Part shown: piece by piece, positions 1-8,076 of the stretch
Position numbering within the stretch: the first letter of the stretch is position 1
Layout of the letters: every line of letters begins with the position of its first letter
Assembly (NCBI GenBank): GCA_021793635.1
Contig: JAJYSI010000015.1
Span: 1-17,750 of the forward strand
Source: Bacteroidota bacterium
GTDB taxonomy: Bacteria; Bacteroidota; Ignavibacteria; Ignavibacteriales; Ignavibacteriaceae
DNA: 17,750 nucleotides
Reading direction: 5' to 3'
Position numbers and translations under genes: made by a program
Notes under the pieces: model-generated
Database searches by the model: none
What the model was told of the DNA's origin: nothing
Seen by the model: the letters and a program-made list of their open reading frames with translations, nothing else

Positions 1-60
1 ATTTGTGTCGCAACTTTGTAGCTTAGATTCTTGCTGAGCCATTGCGTACGGACGAAATAA

Positions 61-121
61 GCAGGATTGTTCTGTAGAGAGTTATATAAAATAATAATCC
101 TGCATAATTTCGCAGGTTATT
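61..121. repeat. two mutually exclusive hairpins sharing one arm
   Basis: GCAGGATTGTT (61-71) can pair with AATAATCCTGC (93-103), giving 11 pairs with one G-T. The same right arm can instead pair with GCAGGTTATT (112-121), giving 10 pairs with one bulged T and an 8-nt loop. The pairings compete for one arm, as in attenuators, but they also fit a run of related palindromic repeats. There is no poly-T tract after either stem. The next gene starts at 259. Confidence 0.5.
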
Positions 122-143
122 ATGAATTCTAAAATTATTTTGG
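104..143 (-). repeat. 40-bp dispersed repeat, copy 1 (inverted relative to copy 2)
   Basis: The reverse complement of 104-143 matches 17146-17185 at 37 of 40 positions with no gaps. Differences are at alignment positions 14, 20 and 24. Both copies include the block AACCTGCGAAATTAT, and the outer end reads CCAAAATAATTTT. The two copies lie at opposite ends of the window in opposite orientation. Outside the 40 bp the flanks are not obviously related. Confidence 0.75.
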
Positions 144-258
144 AAAACAGTGATTTAAAAAAAAGAAAACAAATTTCATACATTCGGAGATTGTATTTGC
201 CTTTGATATATTTGTATTTATAAATTAGAATAATTATACAACTTTAATGGTAATTCTT

Positions 259-993
259 ATGCAACGTATATTTTTAGTAATAGCAGTTTTAGGTTTATTT
301 GGTTTAACATCATGTTCAAAGAAAAATGATGATCAGCCGGTGCAAAACCTCCCTGCCGGCACCCATGCAGTAAAAGTATTAGACAACATGGATGCAGCGG
401 GCTACACTTATCTTCAAGTTGATGAAAACGGAAATCAATATTGGATTGCAGCTCCGCAAACACAAGTCGCATACGACTCCGTTTGCGGAGTTAAGAAAGG
501 CGAGATAGTTTATTATTCACAAGGTATGGAAATGAAAAATTTTCATAGTAATACTTTGAACAGGACGTTCGATTCAATATTTTTTGTTCAAAGCATATCT
601 AAAGAACCTTCTAACAATCCAGTAACAGCGGCTCATTCTCAAGCGTTAAATATTCCGAAAGAGCAGATTTCAATTTCTCCGTTAAAGGGAGGTAAAACCA
701 TAGCTGAAATTTTTTCTCAAGAACAATCACTTGCCGGAAAGACGATAAGAGTAAAAGGAAAAGTTGTAAAATTTAATCCAAACATTCTGGATCGCAATTG
801 GATCCACATTCAGGACGGTACTGCTTCCGGCGATAATTTTGATCTTTTAGTTACAAGCAAAGAAACAGTTCAAGTAGGCGATGTCATAACCGTTGAAGGC
901 ACAGTAGCTATCAATAAAGATTTTGGCGCGGGCTATTCCTATCCGGTAATGATTGAAAATGCCAAAATTACTCAAGAAGCAAAAAAGCTTTAA
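259..993 (+). CDS. two-domain lipoprotein with GMEMKNF-type domain and OB-fold
   Basis: Predicted membrane-anchored lipoprotein of 244 residues. A short basic n-region and hydrophobic helix end in a lipobox LTSC, with the lipidated Cys at residue 19. The first domain (about 35-113) contains GYTYLQV, YWIAAP, GMEMKNF and RTFDSIFF. I associate this pattern with small periplasmic proteins in metal-reducing and nitrite-reducing bacteria (NrfJ-like), but I am unsure of the family name. The second domain (about 146-239) reads like an OB-fold: KTIRVKGKVVKF, WIHIQDG, VGDVITVEGTV. The ligand is unknown. An in-frame ATG at 247 would add four residues (MVIL). I prefer 259 because the basic residue then directly follows Met, as is usual for lipoprotein signals. 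Neither start has a clear Shine-Dalgarno. The gene appears to stand alone, with 539 bp to the next gene. Confidence 0.8.
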   Translation: MQRIFLVIAVLGLFGLTSCSKKNDDQPVQNLPAGTHAVKVLDNMDAAGYTYLQVDENGNQYWIAAPQTQVAYDSVCGVKKGEIVYYSQGMEMKNFHSNTLNRTFDSIFFVQSISKEPSNNPVTAAHSQALNIPKEQISISPLKGGKTIAEIFSQEQSLAGKTIRVKGKVVKFNPNILDRNWIHIQDGTASGDNFDLLVTSKETVQVGDVITVEGTVAINKDFGAGYSYPVMIENAKITQEAKKL

Positions 994-1532
994 ATTTGAT
1001 CTAAAGAATTTTTTCTCATTTTATGAGCTTTGACATTAAAATATTGCTTTTAATGGTTAAAGAACTGTAATTTATTAAGCTTAATTTGTAAACAAAAATA
1101 TTACATTGTTAAAGATTTAGATATAAAGTAAGGGCACTTCTAAAAACTATCTTTTATAAAAATTTAACGCAGAGAACGCAAAGAATACGCAACGTTCGCA
1201 GAGAATATTGAAGTTTTTAGAAGTGCCCGTAATAAAAATATTGACTTTTAAGTAATTTTTTATGACGTTTGGTCAGAACTTTTTAATAAGGTGATGTTAC
1301 GCGACTCTCAGAAACTTGGAGTTGTGGAATTGCGAGATTTATCTTAAACCAAAAAGATATATTGAATTGAGCTGATAATAATTTTTAATTTCTTGGAGAG
1401 AGAGTGGAGTTTTTATAGCCCGCCTTAATTAGGATTCAATTTTCTAAGACAACGAATGCATTTAAATGTATCTAAAAATTGAAACCTTGTTAAATTATTT
1501 TTAATTGGAGTAAAAATTGCATCTTTTTAGAA
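994..1532. other. non-coding region between lipoprotein and kinase genes
   Basis: No open frame of note. It holds the MITE-like element (1128-1232), a weak stem CGACTC/GAGTTG near 1301-1323, and a near-palindrome around CATTTAAATG at 1459-1468, about 65 bases before the kinase start. The last could be an operator, but nothing in the sequence confirms it. A GGAG at 1507-1510 sits 22 bases before the kinase ATG, too far for a normal ribosome binding site. Confidence 0.5.
1128..1232. mobile_element. MITE-like element, 17-bp TIRs, 4-bp target duplication
   Basis: A perfect 17-bp inverted repeat, GGGCACTTCTAAAAACT at 1132-1148 and its reverse complement at 1212-1228, bounds a 97-bp element. The tetranucleotide GTAA directly abuts both ends (1128-1131 and 1229-1232), as expected of a target-site duplication. 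The interior encodes nothing and contains degenerate copies of ACGCAGAGAA (about 1166-1204). This is the structure of a non-autonomous miniature inverted-repeat element moved by a transposase elsewhere. The parent insertion-sequence family cannot be named from the sequence alone. As transcribed RNA it would fold into a long stem with a 63-nt loop. Confidence 0.65.
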
Positions 1533-3104
1533 ATGAATAAGCCTTACAGAAAGATTATTTCGCTTTTAATAATAATAATTCTTGTTCCAACCATTATTTT
1601 ATCAATATATCAAATTAGCTCACTAAACCAAAGTGAAAAAAACATTGAAAAAATATATAGTAGTGAGCTAAATACTATACTTGCCTCAATAAATGACTAC
1701 GTTAATGACTATATAACCAGTTGGGCGAGAAAACTGAATTTGTTAGTTGTTGAAACCCAAAATGTTGAAGACGTTAATTTTCAAGAATCCGTAAAAAAAT
1801 TTCTTCTACGAAACCAATCGATCAAAATGTTGATTCTTTCCGACATAACTATATCCCGCCAACCGGAGATTATTTCAAATTATCAAGACACATTGTCAAA
1901 TATTTTTCAAAAAAATATTAAAAGAATTTTGGTATCTAATAGAAATAAAATAAAAGCCTTATTACGGCAGACTGAATTCGGTTCAAGGAAAATTGAAACC
2001 GTCACGAACGACAAAATTGGTAATAATGTTTTAGTAATTTTCCTGTTGGAATTACCGGAAGGGAAAAGTGAAATTTGCGGATTGTTAGTTGACCCTGAAA
2101 TCTTTATAAAACAAATTCTATCAACAAAAATAAATTCTATAACGAGGAATGAGTTTGTTGTCTCTGTTTCGAATCGAAAAAACAATACAAAAATCTTTTC
2201 ATCCGGGGAAAATTATTCCACCGAGATTGAACAGCATACCGTCATTACCTTATTACCAGGTTATTCTGTTAATATAATGTTAAAAGGGGCAACAATTTCC
2301 GGTTTGGTAAGAGAGAGATCGATCAGGAACATAATCATAATTTTTCTGACCAATATCTTTTTAATCATCGGACTTTGGTTTGTACTAAGAAACTTCAAAA
2401 AAGAAACAGAGCTTGCAAATCAGCAATCCAATTTTATTGCAAACGTTTCGCATGAGCTGCGTACTCCGCTTTCATTAATAAATCTTTTTTCCGAAACACT
2501 TGTTATGGGCAGAGTGAAAGATCGGGAAAAAGAAAAAGAATATTTCAAAATTATCAATGATGAAAGTAATCGCCTAAGCCGGATCGTGGACAAAATATTA
2601 AGTTTCTATGCCATTGAGGAAAATAGAAAAAAATATAATTTTAACTCTGAAAATTTAAATTTAATTGTTGAAAATGTTCTTCAAGCTTATGGCTATCAAA
2701 TTGAAAATAATAATTTTAATATTATTTTTGAACCCGGTGGAAATATACCTGATGTTCGAGTTGATAAGGAAGCGGTAATTGAAGTGATTATCAATCTTTT
2801 AGATAATGCGATGAAATACAGCAAAGACAAAAAGGAAATTATAATTAAGACTGGTTTCGAAAAGGATTTTGCGTACATAAAAGTTATAGATTCAGGAATA
2901 GGAATTTCTGCTGTTAATCAGGAAAAAATATTTGATAAATTTTATAGAGGACAAGGAGGCTTAGCCCGGGATGCAAAAGGCACCGGTTTGGGGCTGACAA
3001 TTGTTAAAAGTATTATGGATGCTCATCAAGGGAAAATTGAAGTTGAAAGCAGTGAAGGAGAAGGCAGTTCCTTTACTTTAATGTTCAAACAATACATCGC
3101 ATGA
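1533..3104 (+). CDS. membrane sensor histidine kinase
   Basis: Transmits an external signal by autophosphorylation and phosphotransfer, almost certainly to the response regulator encoded next. The protein has 523 residues. An N-terminal membrane helix (about 8-29) is followed by a periplasmic sensor region of about 235 residues with no recognised motif, then a second membrane helix (266-285). The HisKA H-box FIANVSHELRTPL has the phospho-acceptor His at 307. The ATPase domain has an N-box (NLLDNAMKYS, Asn421 and Asn425), G1 (DSGIGIS, Asp453), F-box (IFDKFYRG, 466-473) and G2 (KGTGLGL, 482-488). All catalytic motifs are intact. No HAMP or PAS domain is evident between the second helix and the H-box. 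The ATG lacks a well-placed Shine-Dalgarno. The signal sensed is unknown. Confidence 0.93.
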   Translation: MNKPYRKIISLLIIIILVPTIILSIYQISSLNQSEKNIEKIYSSELNTILASINDYVNDYITSWARKLNLLVVETQNVEDVNFQESVKKFLLRNQSIKMLILSDITISRQPEIISNYQDTLSNIFQKNIKRILVSNRNKIKALLRQTEFGSRKIETVTNDKIGNNVLVIFLLELPEGKSEICGLLVDPEIFIKQILSTKINSITRNEFVVSVSNRKNNTKIFSSGENYSTEIEQHTVITLLPGYSVNIMLKGATISGLVRERSIRNIIIIFLTNIFLIIGLWFVLRNFKKETELANQQSNFIANVSHELRTPLSLINLFSETLVMGRVKDREKEKEYFKIINDESNRLSRIVDKILSFYAIEENRKKYNFNSENLNLIVENVLQAYGYQIENNNFNIIFEPGGNIPDVRVDKEAVIEVIINLLDNAMKYSKDKKEIIIKTGFEKDFAYIKVIDSGIGISAVNQEKIFDKFYRGQGGLARDAKGTGLGLTIVKSIMDAHQGKIEVESSEGEGSSFTLMFKQYIA

Positions 3105-3193
3105 AAAATTTAATATTAGTTCTTCTATACTAACAAACAGAGATAATTATTATTTTACGATACAGAATATTTTAAATAAGTTAAGGAGCTAAG

Positions 3194-3886
3194 ATGCCGG
3201 TTATATTAATTGTTGAAGACGAACCAAATATGGTAGTTGGATTAAAAGATAATTTCGAACTTGAAGGCTATAAAGTTGAAACCGCCCGTGAAGGTGAATC
3301 CGGACTAAAAAAAATTTTAGATAACAACTATGATTTAATAATTCTGGATGTAATGCTTCCGAATATTTCCGGTTTTGAAATTTGCAAAACAGTTAGAAAA
3401 AAAGGAAATGATACGCCGATTATTTTATTAACGGCAAGAGGCGAAGAGCTTGACAGGGTACTAGGGCTTGAGCTTGGCGCTGACGATTATGTAACGAAAC
3501 CTTTTAGCGTAAGAGAGCTAATCGCGCGAATTAAAGCGATACTACGTCGCAGGGAAAACGCTATTCAACCAAATGAAAAAAGCAATAAAGATATCAAAAT
3601 TGGAAAGCTTGTTGTGAACTTTGCATCATACAATGCTTTCAGCGATGAAGGCTCGGTTCAAATGTCTTACAAAGAATTTGAAATTCTAAATTTACTATGG
3701 TCCAAAAAAAATTATACGGTAAGTAGAGACGAAATTTTAAGAGTTGTTTGGGGCTTTGACGAAAATCCTACAACGAGAACAGTTGATAATTTTATTGTTA
3801 AACTTCGCCAAAAAGTCGAAGAAAACCCTGACCGTCCTAAAACAATTTTAACTGTACACGGAATTGGATATAAAGTAATTGGATAA
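3194..3886 (+). CDS. OmpR/PhoB-family response regulator
   Basis: DNA-binding partner of the upstream kinase, 230 residues. The receiver domain (1-118) has the acidic pocket Glu8/Asp9, phospho-acceptor Asp52 in LIILDVMLPN, switch Thr80 and Lys102 in the TKPF motif. The winged-helix output domain (about 133-230) has the recognition-helix segment RTVDNFIVKLRQKVE (195-209) and the hairpin VHGIGYKV (221-228). All key residues are present, so it should be functional. It is preceded by a good AAGGAG at 3183-3188 and lies 89 bp after the kinase gene, consistent with one transcript. Targets are not shown by the sequence. The envelope cassette starting at 4170 is the nearest candidate. Confidence 0.95.
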   Translation: MPVILIVEDEPNMVVGLKDNFELEGYKVETAREGESGLKKILDNNYDLIILDVMLPNISGFEICKTVRKKGNDTPIILLTARGEELDRVLGLELGADDYVTKPFSVRELIARIKAILRRRENAIQPNEKSNKDIKIGKLVVNFASYNAFSDEGSVQMSYKEFEILNLLWSKKNYTVSRDEILRVVWGFDENPTTRTVDNFIVKLRQKVEENPDRPKTILTVHGIGYKVIG

Positions 3887-3893
3887 TATCACT

Positions 3894-3928
3894 TGATGCT
3901 ATCAACTTTTCAAAGTTAAATAGTATCA
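3894..3928 (+). terminator. hairpin after the response regulator gene
   Basis: Eight bases after the regulator stop. The outer stem TGATGCTAT/ATAGTATCA is 9 pairs with one G-T. The inner stem AACTTT/AAAGTT is 6 perfect pairs with a 2-nt loop. The stem is long but AT-rich, and it is followed by TGTTTAAG rather than a clean T-run. It may be a weak terminator or an RNA end-protecting structure separating the regulator from the envelope cassette. Confidence 0.45.
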
Positions 3929-4169
3929 TGTTTAAGCTAAAAATCGGTATTTTTATAATTAATGAGCAAAAACCGTTTATCATAAAAAAGAATAACATTG
4001 AGTCAACTATTCTTGTTATTTGAATTAAAAATAAAGTTGTTATGACAAGTTTTTACAAACATTTACTTGTTGATGACACCGCTTATCGTTTAACTTTCTA
4101 TTTTTTTGCCCATTAGTTACAATTAAATAATCAATCAGTAACAAAACAATCCATATAAGGAGAAGCGAT

Positions 4170-7100
4170 ATGAAGCAAAAGATTACCGTCGTTTTTTTCC
4201 TGTTGTTAATTCCAACTTTATTATTGGCTGGTACAACGGGAAGGATCAAAGGTAAAGTCACAGATCTCCAAACAGGCGAACCTCTAATCGGAGCTAACGT
4301 AATTGTAGTTGGTACTTCGTTTGGCGCCGCCACTGATGTTAACGGAGAATATTCTGTTAGCAATCTTAATGCGGCAGTATATACAGTTAAAGCCACATAC
4401 TTGGGCTATAAGACTGTTACAGTTTCTAATGTCCGAGTTAATTCTGATTTAGCTACAGAATTAAATTTTCAACTACCTGCTTCCGGAGTTTCGGTAGGAG
4501 AAGTTGAAATTGTTGCTCAAAGACCTTTGGTTAATAAAAGTAATACAAACGCAATTCGTACTACCACCAATGCAGAAATTGATGCTCTTCCAGTAAGAGG
4601 TGTTGATAATATAATTGCTCTTACTCCTGGTGTTACACTGCAAGGCGGATCAATATATATCAGAGGCGGTAGGCAGGATGAAGTGGGATATTATTTGGAA
4701 GGCAGCAATATTACGAATGCAGCCTCAACAGGTATGGGAGCTGCTTTCGGACGTGGCGCATCCCGTCAAGTTACTATTCCACAAGATGCACTTGAAGAAA
4801 TTCAGGTTCAAGCCGGAGGATATACTGCAGAATTTGGCGGCGCTAATGCCGGTATTATCCGTGCAGATTTGAAATCCGGAGGTCCTGCTCTTAAAGCAAG
4901 TTTGCAATATATAACAGATAATTGGACTTTTAAAAACAGTAAAAACAGGTATAATGGAGTTCAAAATCTCGGCGCTTATTCTTATGGATACAACGATGTT
5001 ACCGCTTCTTTAAGCGGACCATTAGTTGGAGATCATATTAAGTTTTTTGGTTTATTTGATAATTTATCACAAACGGATGCAAATCCGCAGCAAGTTAACG
5101 GTTTTAATCTTGGACTCGTTAGTGATACAGTAACCCCTCAAGACAAAAATGTTTTACTTCAAATGCCCGGCGGTCCAATTCCGGGAAATAGAGCAGATCA
5201 ATATAGCGGTGTAGCTACTCTTACATTTGACTATAATCCTACACTCGTTCGTCTGCTTGGTACTTATACATTTGCCAGACAGCGAATTGGCGGCGGCATT
5301 TATACTATGTTTGACAATAACCGTTTACCTATTAGAGATTCCTATAACGGAGACTTTGGAATAAAAGTAACCCAGATTCTTAGTTCCAAAGCTTATGTAG
5401 AAGCTAATGCAAGTTATATTTTCAACCAGGGAAGCACTTATGATCCACAGTTAGGCAATAACTTTTGGGCTTATGGTGATAGTGTAGCAAATACCGCAGC
5501 CGGCGTCCCATGGTATCGCAGAGCGGAAGAAGTACAATTGCCCAATAATCGCTATCACATTCCGTTGAATTATCAGTTGTTCTCTTCATTTAATTTCGCA
5601 GCTCCAAATACACCGCTTGTTGGTGTTGACCCAAATGCTTCTTTAGTAAATTTTAATAAGTATAAAAATACAAACTTAAATTTAAGCGCATCATTGTCAG
5701 ATGAAATAAATAAAGAAAATTCAATTAAGGTCGGCGGTGAACTTCAGCTTATGACCTTCAGTAATTATACTCCCACCGGTGTTATGACAAATCTCGCTGG
5801 AACGATGGCTACTACGAATATAACAGAACAGCAGCTTTTAATTAAACGCGGTGTAAATAATTACGGATATGATGTTCTAGGTAATTCTTATACCGGCTCC
5901 ACCAATTATACAACCGGTCAAATTGCTCCACATAGACCTGTATTTGCTGGCGCTTATATAGAAGATAGAATGGAATATAAAAATTTAATAGTAAATGCCG
6001 GCTTAAGGTATGATTATATAAATACAGATAATCAAGCCTTTGTCAATCCTGCTTATCCGGGTAATGTTTTTGACGCAAGCTCTGGCAATGTTACTAACGC
6101 AGCAAATTTTGTAAATGTGCCATCATTTAGTGCGCTAAGCCCAAGGCTTGGCTTCTCTTTCCCAATTACAGATCAAACCGTTTTCCATGCTCAATATGGA
6201 AAATTTGTTCAGCAGCCAACTCTGAACGACTTGTATCAAGGTCCGTATCAGTTGGGCTATTGGTTAAATCCTAATAACGGTTTCTTCATTGCGACTCCTG
6301 TCGGTATGAATATAAGACCAACCAGAACTACTCAGTATGAACTCGGTTTTACTCAGCAAATTGCATCGTTCGCATCATTCGATATAACCGCATACTATAA
6401 AGACATTTCAAATCAGGTAGTTTTTGGAACTCAAAATGTTGACCAGAGTACCGGTTGGAGACCATATTCAATTCTTACAAACGGCGATTATGCAACCACA
6501 CAAGGAATTGAAATATCGTTCGACATGAGAAGAACCGAAAGATTTATGGTTAATGGTTCTGTATCGTATCAAGATGCTAAAGGAACCGGAGATAACCCGT
6601 ATTCAAATGCAGGTGAATTCGGCGCACCTGTAAATCCAAGCTATGTATTTATTCCTAATTTTATAGTTCCGCTTTCCTTTAATCATGCATTTAGCGGACA
6701 CTTAAATATAGATTACAGATACGGTAAAGATGATGGTCCTGATATTCTTCATCAATTCGGAGTTTCCTTGTTGATGACGTTTAGTACCGGACATCCTTAT
6801 ACGTTGGGTACTATACTTAGTCCTGGAACCAGCAGTCCTACTACAGTACAAGCTGGCGTAGATACTAGAAACAGAACTGCAATAGAAGCTCTCAATTCTT
6901 CTGTTACTCCTTCTAATTTTGAAGTGGACCTTCGCTTGGATAAAACAGTCGAGTTACCCGGGCAACTATCGGCTAATATTTTTATTCAGGTTATTAACCT
7001 TTTCAACACCCAGAATGTGCAAGACGTATTCTCAAATACCGGTTCCGCAGAAAGTAATGGATACTTAACAGATCCAAATTTAACCGGCTATAAACAAGTA

Positions 7101-7211
7101 CAAAAATACGGTCCTCAATATGCACAATTGTACCAGGCTTTTAATATTGATTATGCGGGTTTATATGGTACTCCGCGTCAAATTAGACTTGGAATTCGCT
7201 TAGAATACTAA
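4170..7211 (+). CDS. TonB-dependent outer-membrane receptor with carboxypeptidase-regulatory-like domain
   Basis: Outer-membrane beta-barrel of 1013 residues, expected to take up or handle a large substrate using TonB-derived energy. The signal peptide is 1-20 (cut after LLLA). A carboxypeptidase-D-regulatory-like beta-sandwich covers about 23-102 (KGKVTDLQTGEPLIGANV, DVNGEYSV, LGYKTV). A probable TonB-contact stretch (VGEVEIVAQRPLV, 109-121) leads into the plug domain (about 125-238), which contains IYIRGG and VGYYLEG. The remainder is barrel strands rich in Tyr and Asn, ending with a C-terminal aromatic residue (IRLEY) as is usual for barrel insertion. AAGGAG at 4157-4162 supports the start. 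It is the first gene of a three-gene cassette, 43 bp before the next. The substrate is unknown. Confidence 0.93.
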   Translation: MKQKITVVFFLLLIPTLLLAGTTGRIKGKVTDLQTGEPLIGANVIVVGTSFGAATDVNGEYSVSNLNAAVYTVKATYLGYKTVTVSNVRVNSDLATELNFQLPASGVSVGEVEIVAQRPLVNKSNTNAIRTTTNAEIDALPVRGVDNIIALTPGVTLQGGSIYIRGGRQDEVGYYLEGSNITNAASTGMGAAFGRGASRQVTIPQDALEEIQVQAGGYTAEFGGANAGIIRADLKSGGPALKASLQYITDNWTFKNSKNRYNGVQNLGAYSYGYNDVTASLSGPLVGDHIKFFGLFDNLSQTDANPQQVNGFNLGLVSDTVTPQDKNVLLQMPGGPIPGNRADQYSGVATLTFDYNPTLVRLLGTYTFARQRIGGGIYTMFDNNRLPIRDSYNGDFGIKVTQILSSKAYVEANASYIFNQGSTYDPQLGNNFWAYGDSVANTAAGVPWYRRAEEVQLPNNRYHIPLNYQLFSSFNFAAPNTPLVGVDPNASLVNFNKYKNTNLNLSASLSDEINKENSIKVGGELQLMTFSNYTPTGVMTNLAGTMATTNITEQQLLIKRGVNNYGYDVLGNSYTGSTNYTTGQIAPHRPVFAGAYIEDRMEYKNLIVNAGLRYDYINTDNQAFVNPAYPGNVFDASSGNVTNAANFVNVPSFSALSPRLGFSFPITDQTVFHAQYGKFVQQPTLNDLYQGPYQLGYWLNPNNGFFIATPVGMNIRPTRTTQYELGFTQQIASFASFDITAYYKDISNQVVFGTQNVDQSTGWRPYSILTNGDYATTQGIEISFDMRRTERFMVNGSVSYQDAKGTGDNPYSNAGEFGAPVNPSYVFIPNFIVPLSFNHAFSGHLNIDYRYGKDDGPDILHQFGVSLLMTFSTGHPYTLGTILSPGTSSPTTVQAGVDTRNRTAIEALNSSVTPSNFEVDLRLDKTVELPGQLSANIFIQVINLFNTQNVQDVFSNTGSAESNGYLTDPNLTGYKQVQKYGPQYAQLYQAFNIDYAGLYGTPRQIRLGIRLEY

Positions 7212-7254
7212 AAGAAAATTTGGCAGAAAATTCAAAAAAAAATAGGAGTTTAAA

Positions 7255-8028
7255 ATGATTAATAAAAAATTGAAATACTTACTGATTGTACTCGTAGGTA
7301 TTCTATTCCTCTTGCCGGCAGCCGCAAGCGCCATTGGTAACGGAAAAGAAAAAAACAGGACGGTAGCTAAAACCACTGGCAGTCAAATAGCTACTACAGC
7401 CATAGATATAAATAATATCTATTCGCTTGAACAAAATAACGGTTTTAGTGATTTTAATCCGAACTCAAATCTTGAAGGAGCACAATATCCCAAAGGAAGC
7501 GGAAAAAACTTTGTTTTTACTGCTGGTTTTTTATGGGGAGGGTTTGTTCCAGGCGATAATCAAGTTAGAGTCGGCGGATCAGCCTATATTTCGGGTCTTG
7601 AACCTGGTCCAATTATCAATGGGCAGGGAGCACCCGGGGCAAATTCAGATGTGAGATGGTCAATTTATCGTGTTCGCCCGGATGTATATCCCGGAGGACC
7701 TTCTGTAGACCTAAGCGGCGATGCTGCGGTTGAAGGTATGTCTGCGTCTGCAATTAGAGCGCAGTATGAATCAGATTGGACGAACTGGCCAGCCGCCGGA
7801 ACTGCAAATGACCTCGGCGCTCCATTTACAGATGTTAATGGTGATGGTAAATATGAACCTGGAACCGATATTCCGGGTGTACCTGGAGCCGATCAAACAG
7901 TTTATTATGTGGCGAACGATCAAGATGGAAGCCTTACAAATGGTCTTTATGGTGCAAAACCGTTAGGAATTGAAGTACATGTAACTTTCTGGGCTTATGC
8001 TCAACAAGGCGCTCTTGGTAATATGTAG
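7255..8028 (+). CDS. giant exported protein, N-terminal part (ends at an in-frame TAG)
   Basis: First 257 codons of what reads as a single exported protein interrupted by a stop. The signal peptide is about 1-26 (hydrophobic helix, cut after AAASA). The mature part is Gly/Pro-rich and contains a calcium-loop-like motif, DVNGDGKYEPGTD, of the dockerin/EF-hand type. The segment ends GALGNM and then TAG. AGGAG at 7244-7248 gives a good start. The frame continues without another stop from 8029 to 11049, and the first codons after the TAG (KKWDIINKG) continue the same style of protein. The product as written would lack its C-terminal export/anchoring domain and is probably non-functional unless the stop is suppressed or is an assembly error. 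Confidence 0.8.
   Translation: MINKKLKYLLIVLVGILFLLPAAASAIGNGKEKNRTVAKTTGSQIATTAIDINNIYSLEQNNGFSDFNPNSNLEGAQYPKGSGKNFVFTAGFLWGGFVPGDNQVRVGGSAYISGLEPGPIINGQGAPGANSDVRWSIYRVRPDVYPGGPSVDLSGDAAVEGMSASAIRAQYESDWTNWPAAGTANDLGAPFTDVNGDGKYEPGTDIPGVPGADQTVYYVANDQDGSLTNGLYGAKPLGIEVHVTFWAYAQQGALGNM
8026..8028 (+). other. in-frame amber stop splitting the exported-protein gene
   Basis: TAG in the same frame as both flanking halves, followed by TGT. Removing it gives a continuous reading frame from 7255 to 11049, about 1264 codons. No frameshift is needed, so a base substitution (one, or two close together at 8028 and 8030) is the simplest explanation. TAG is also the natural stop of the fusion enzyme gene at 15309-15311, so general reassignment of TAG is unlikely. 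Confidence 0.85.
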
Positions 8029-8076
8029 TGTAAGAAATGGGATATAATTAACAAAGGTCAGACGCCAATAGATAGT

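Larger units (their letters stand above)
1..258. other. left-edge non-coding region with hairpins
   Basis: No credible gene is seen. The stretch holds a nested set of inverted repeats (61-121) and one copy of a 40-bp dispersed repeat (104-143), both listed separately. The segment around 40-69 loosely resembles the widespread 'CATTGCG...ACGAA...AGCA..ATTG' type of intergenic repeat, but this is only an impression. A possible Bacteroidota-type -7 element (TATATTTG, matching TAnnTTTG) lies at 207-214, about 45 bases before the lipoprotein start. No convincing -33 TTTG partner is seen at the right distance, so the promoter call is weak. Confidence 0.5.

Noticed and set aside
1..42. Leftward open frame from ATG at 42 to the window edge
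   Set aside because: Only 14 codons are visible, with no ribosome site, in a region that looks like intergenic repeat.
1456..1471. Near-palindrome around CATTTAAATG as an operator for the kinase gene
   Set aside because: It is AT-rich and single, with no second copy near other promoters, so chance is likely.
4040..4396. 118-residue - strand frame overlapping the receptor start
   Set aside because: It is antisense to the signal peptide and regulatory-like domain of a clear gene. Its hydrophobic stretch is the mirror of that signal peptide and upstream AT-rich DNA.
8026..8028. TAG read as pyrrolysine or a genome-wide reassigned codon
   Set aside because: TAG is the natural stop of the fusion enzyme gene at 15309-15311, and nothing suggests pyrrolysine machinery in this window.
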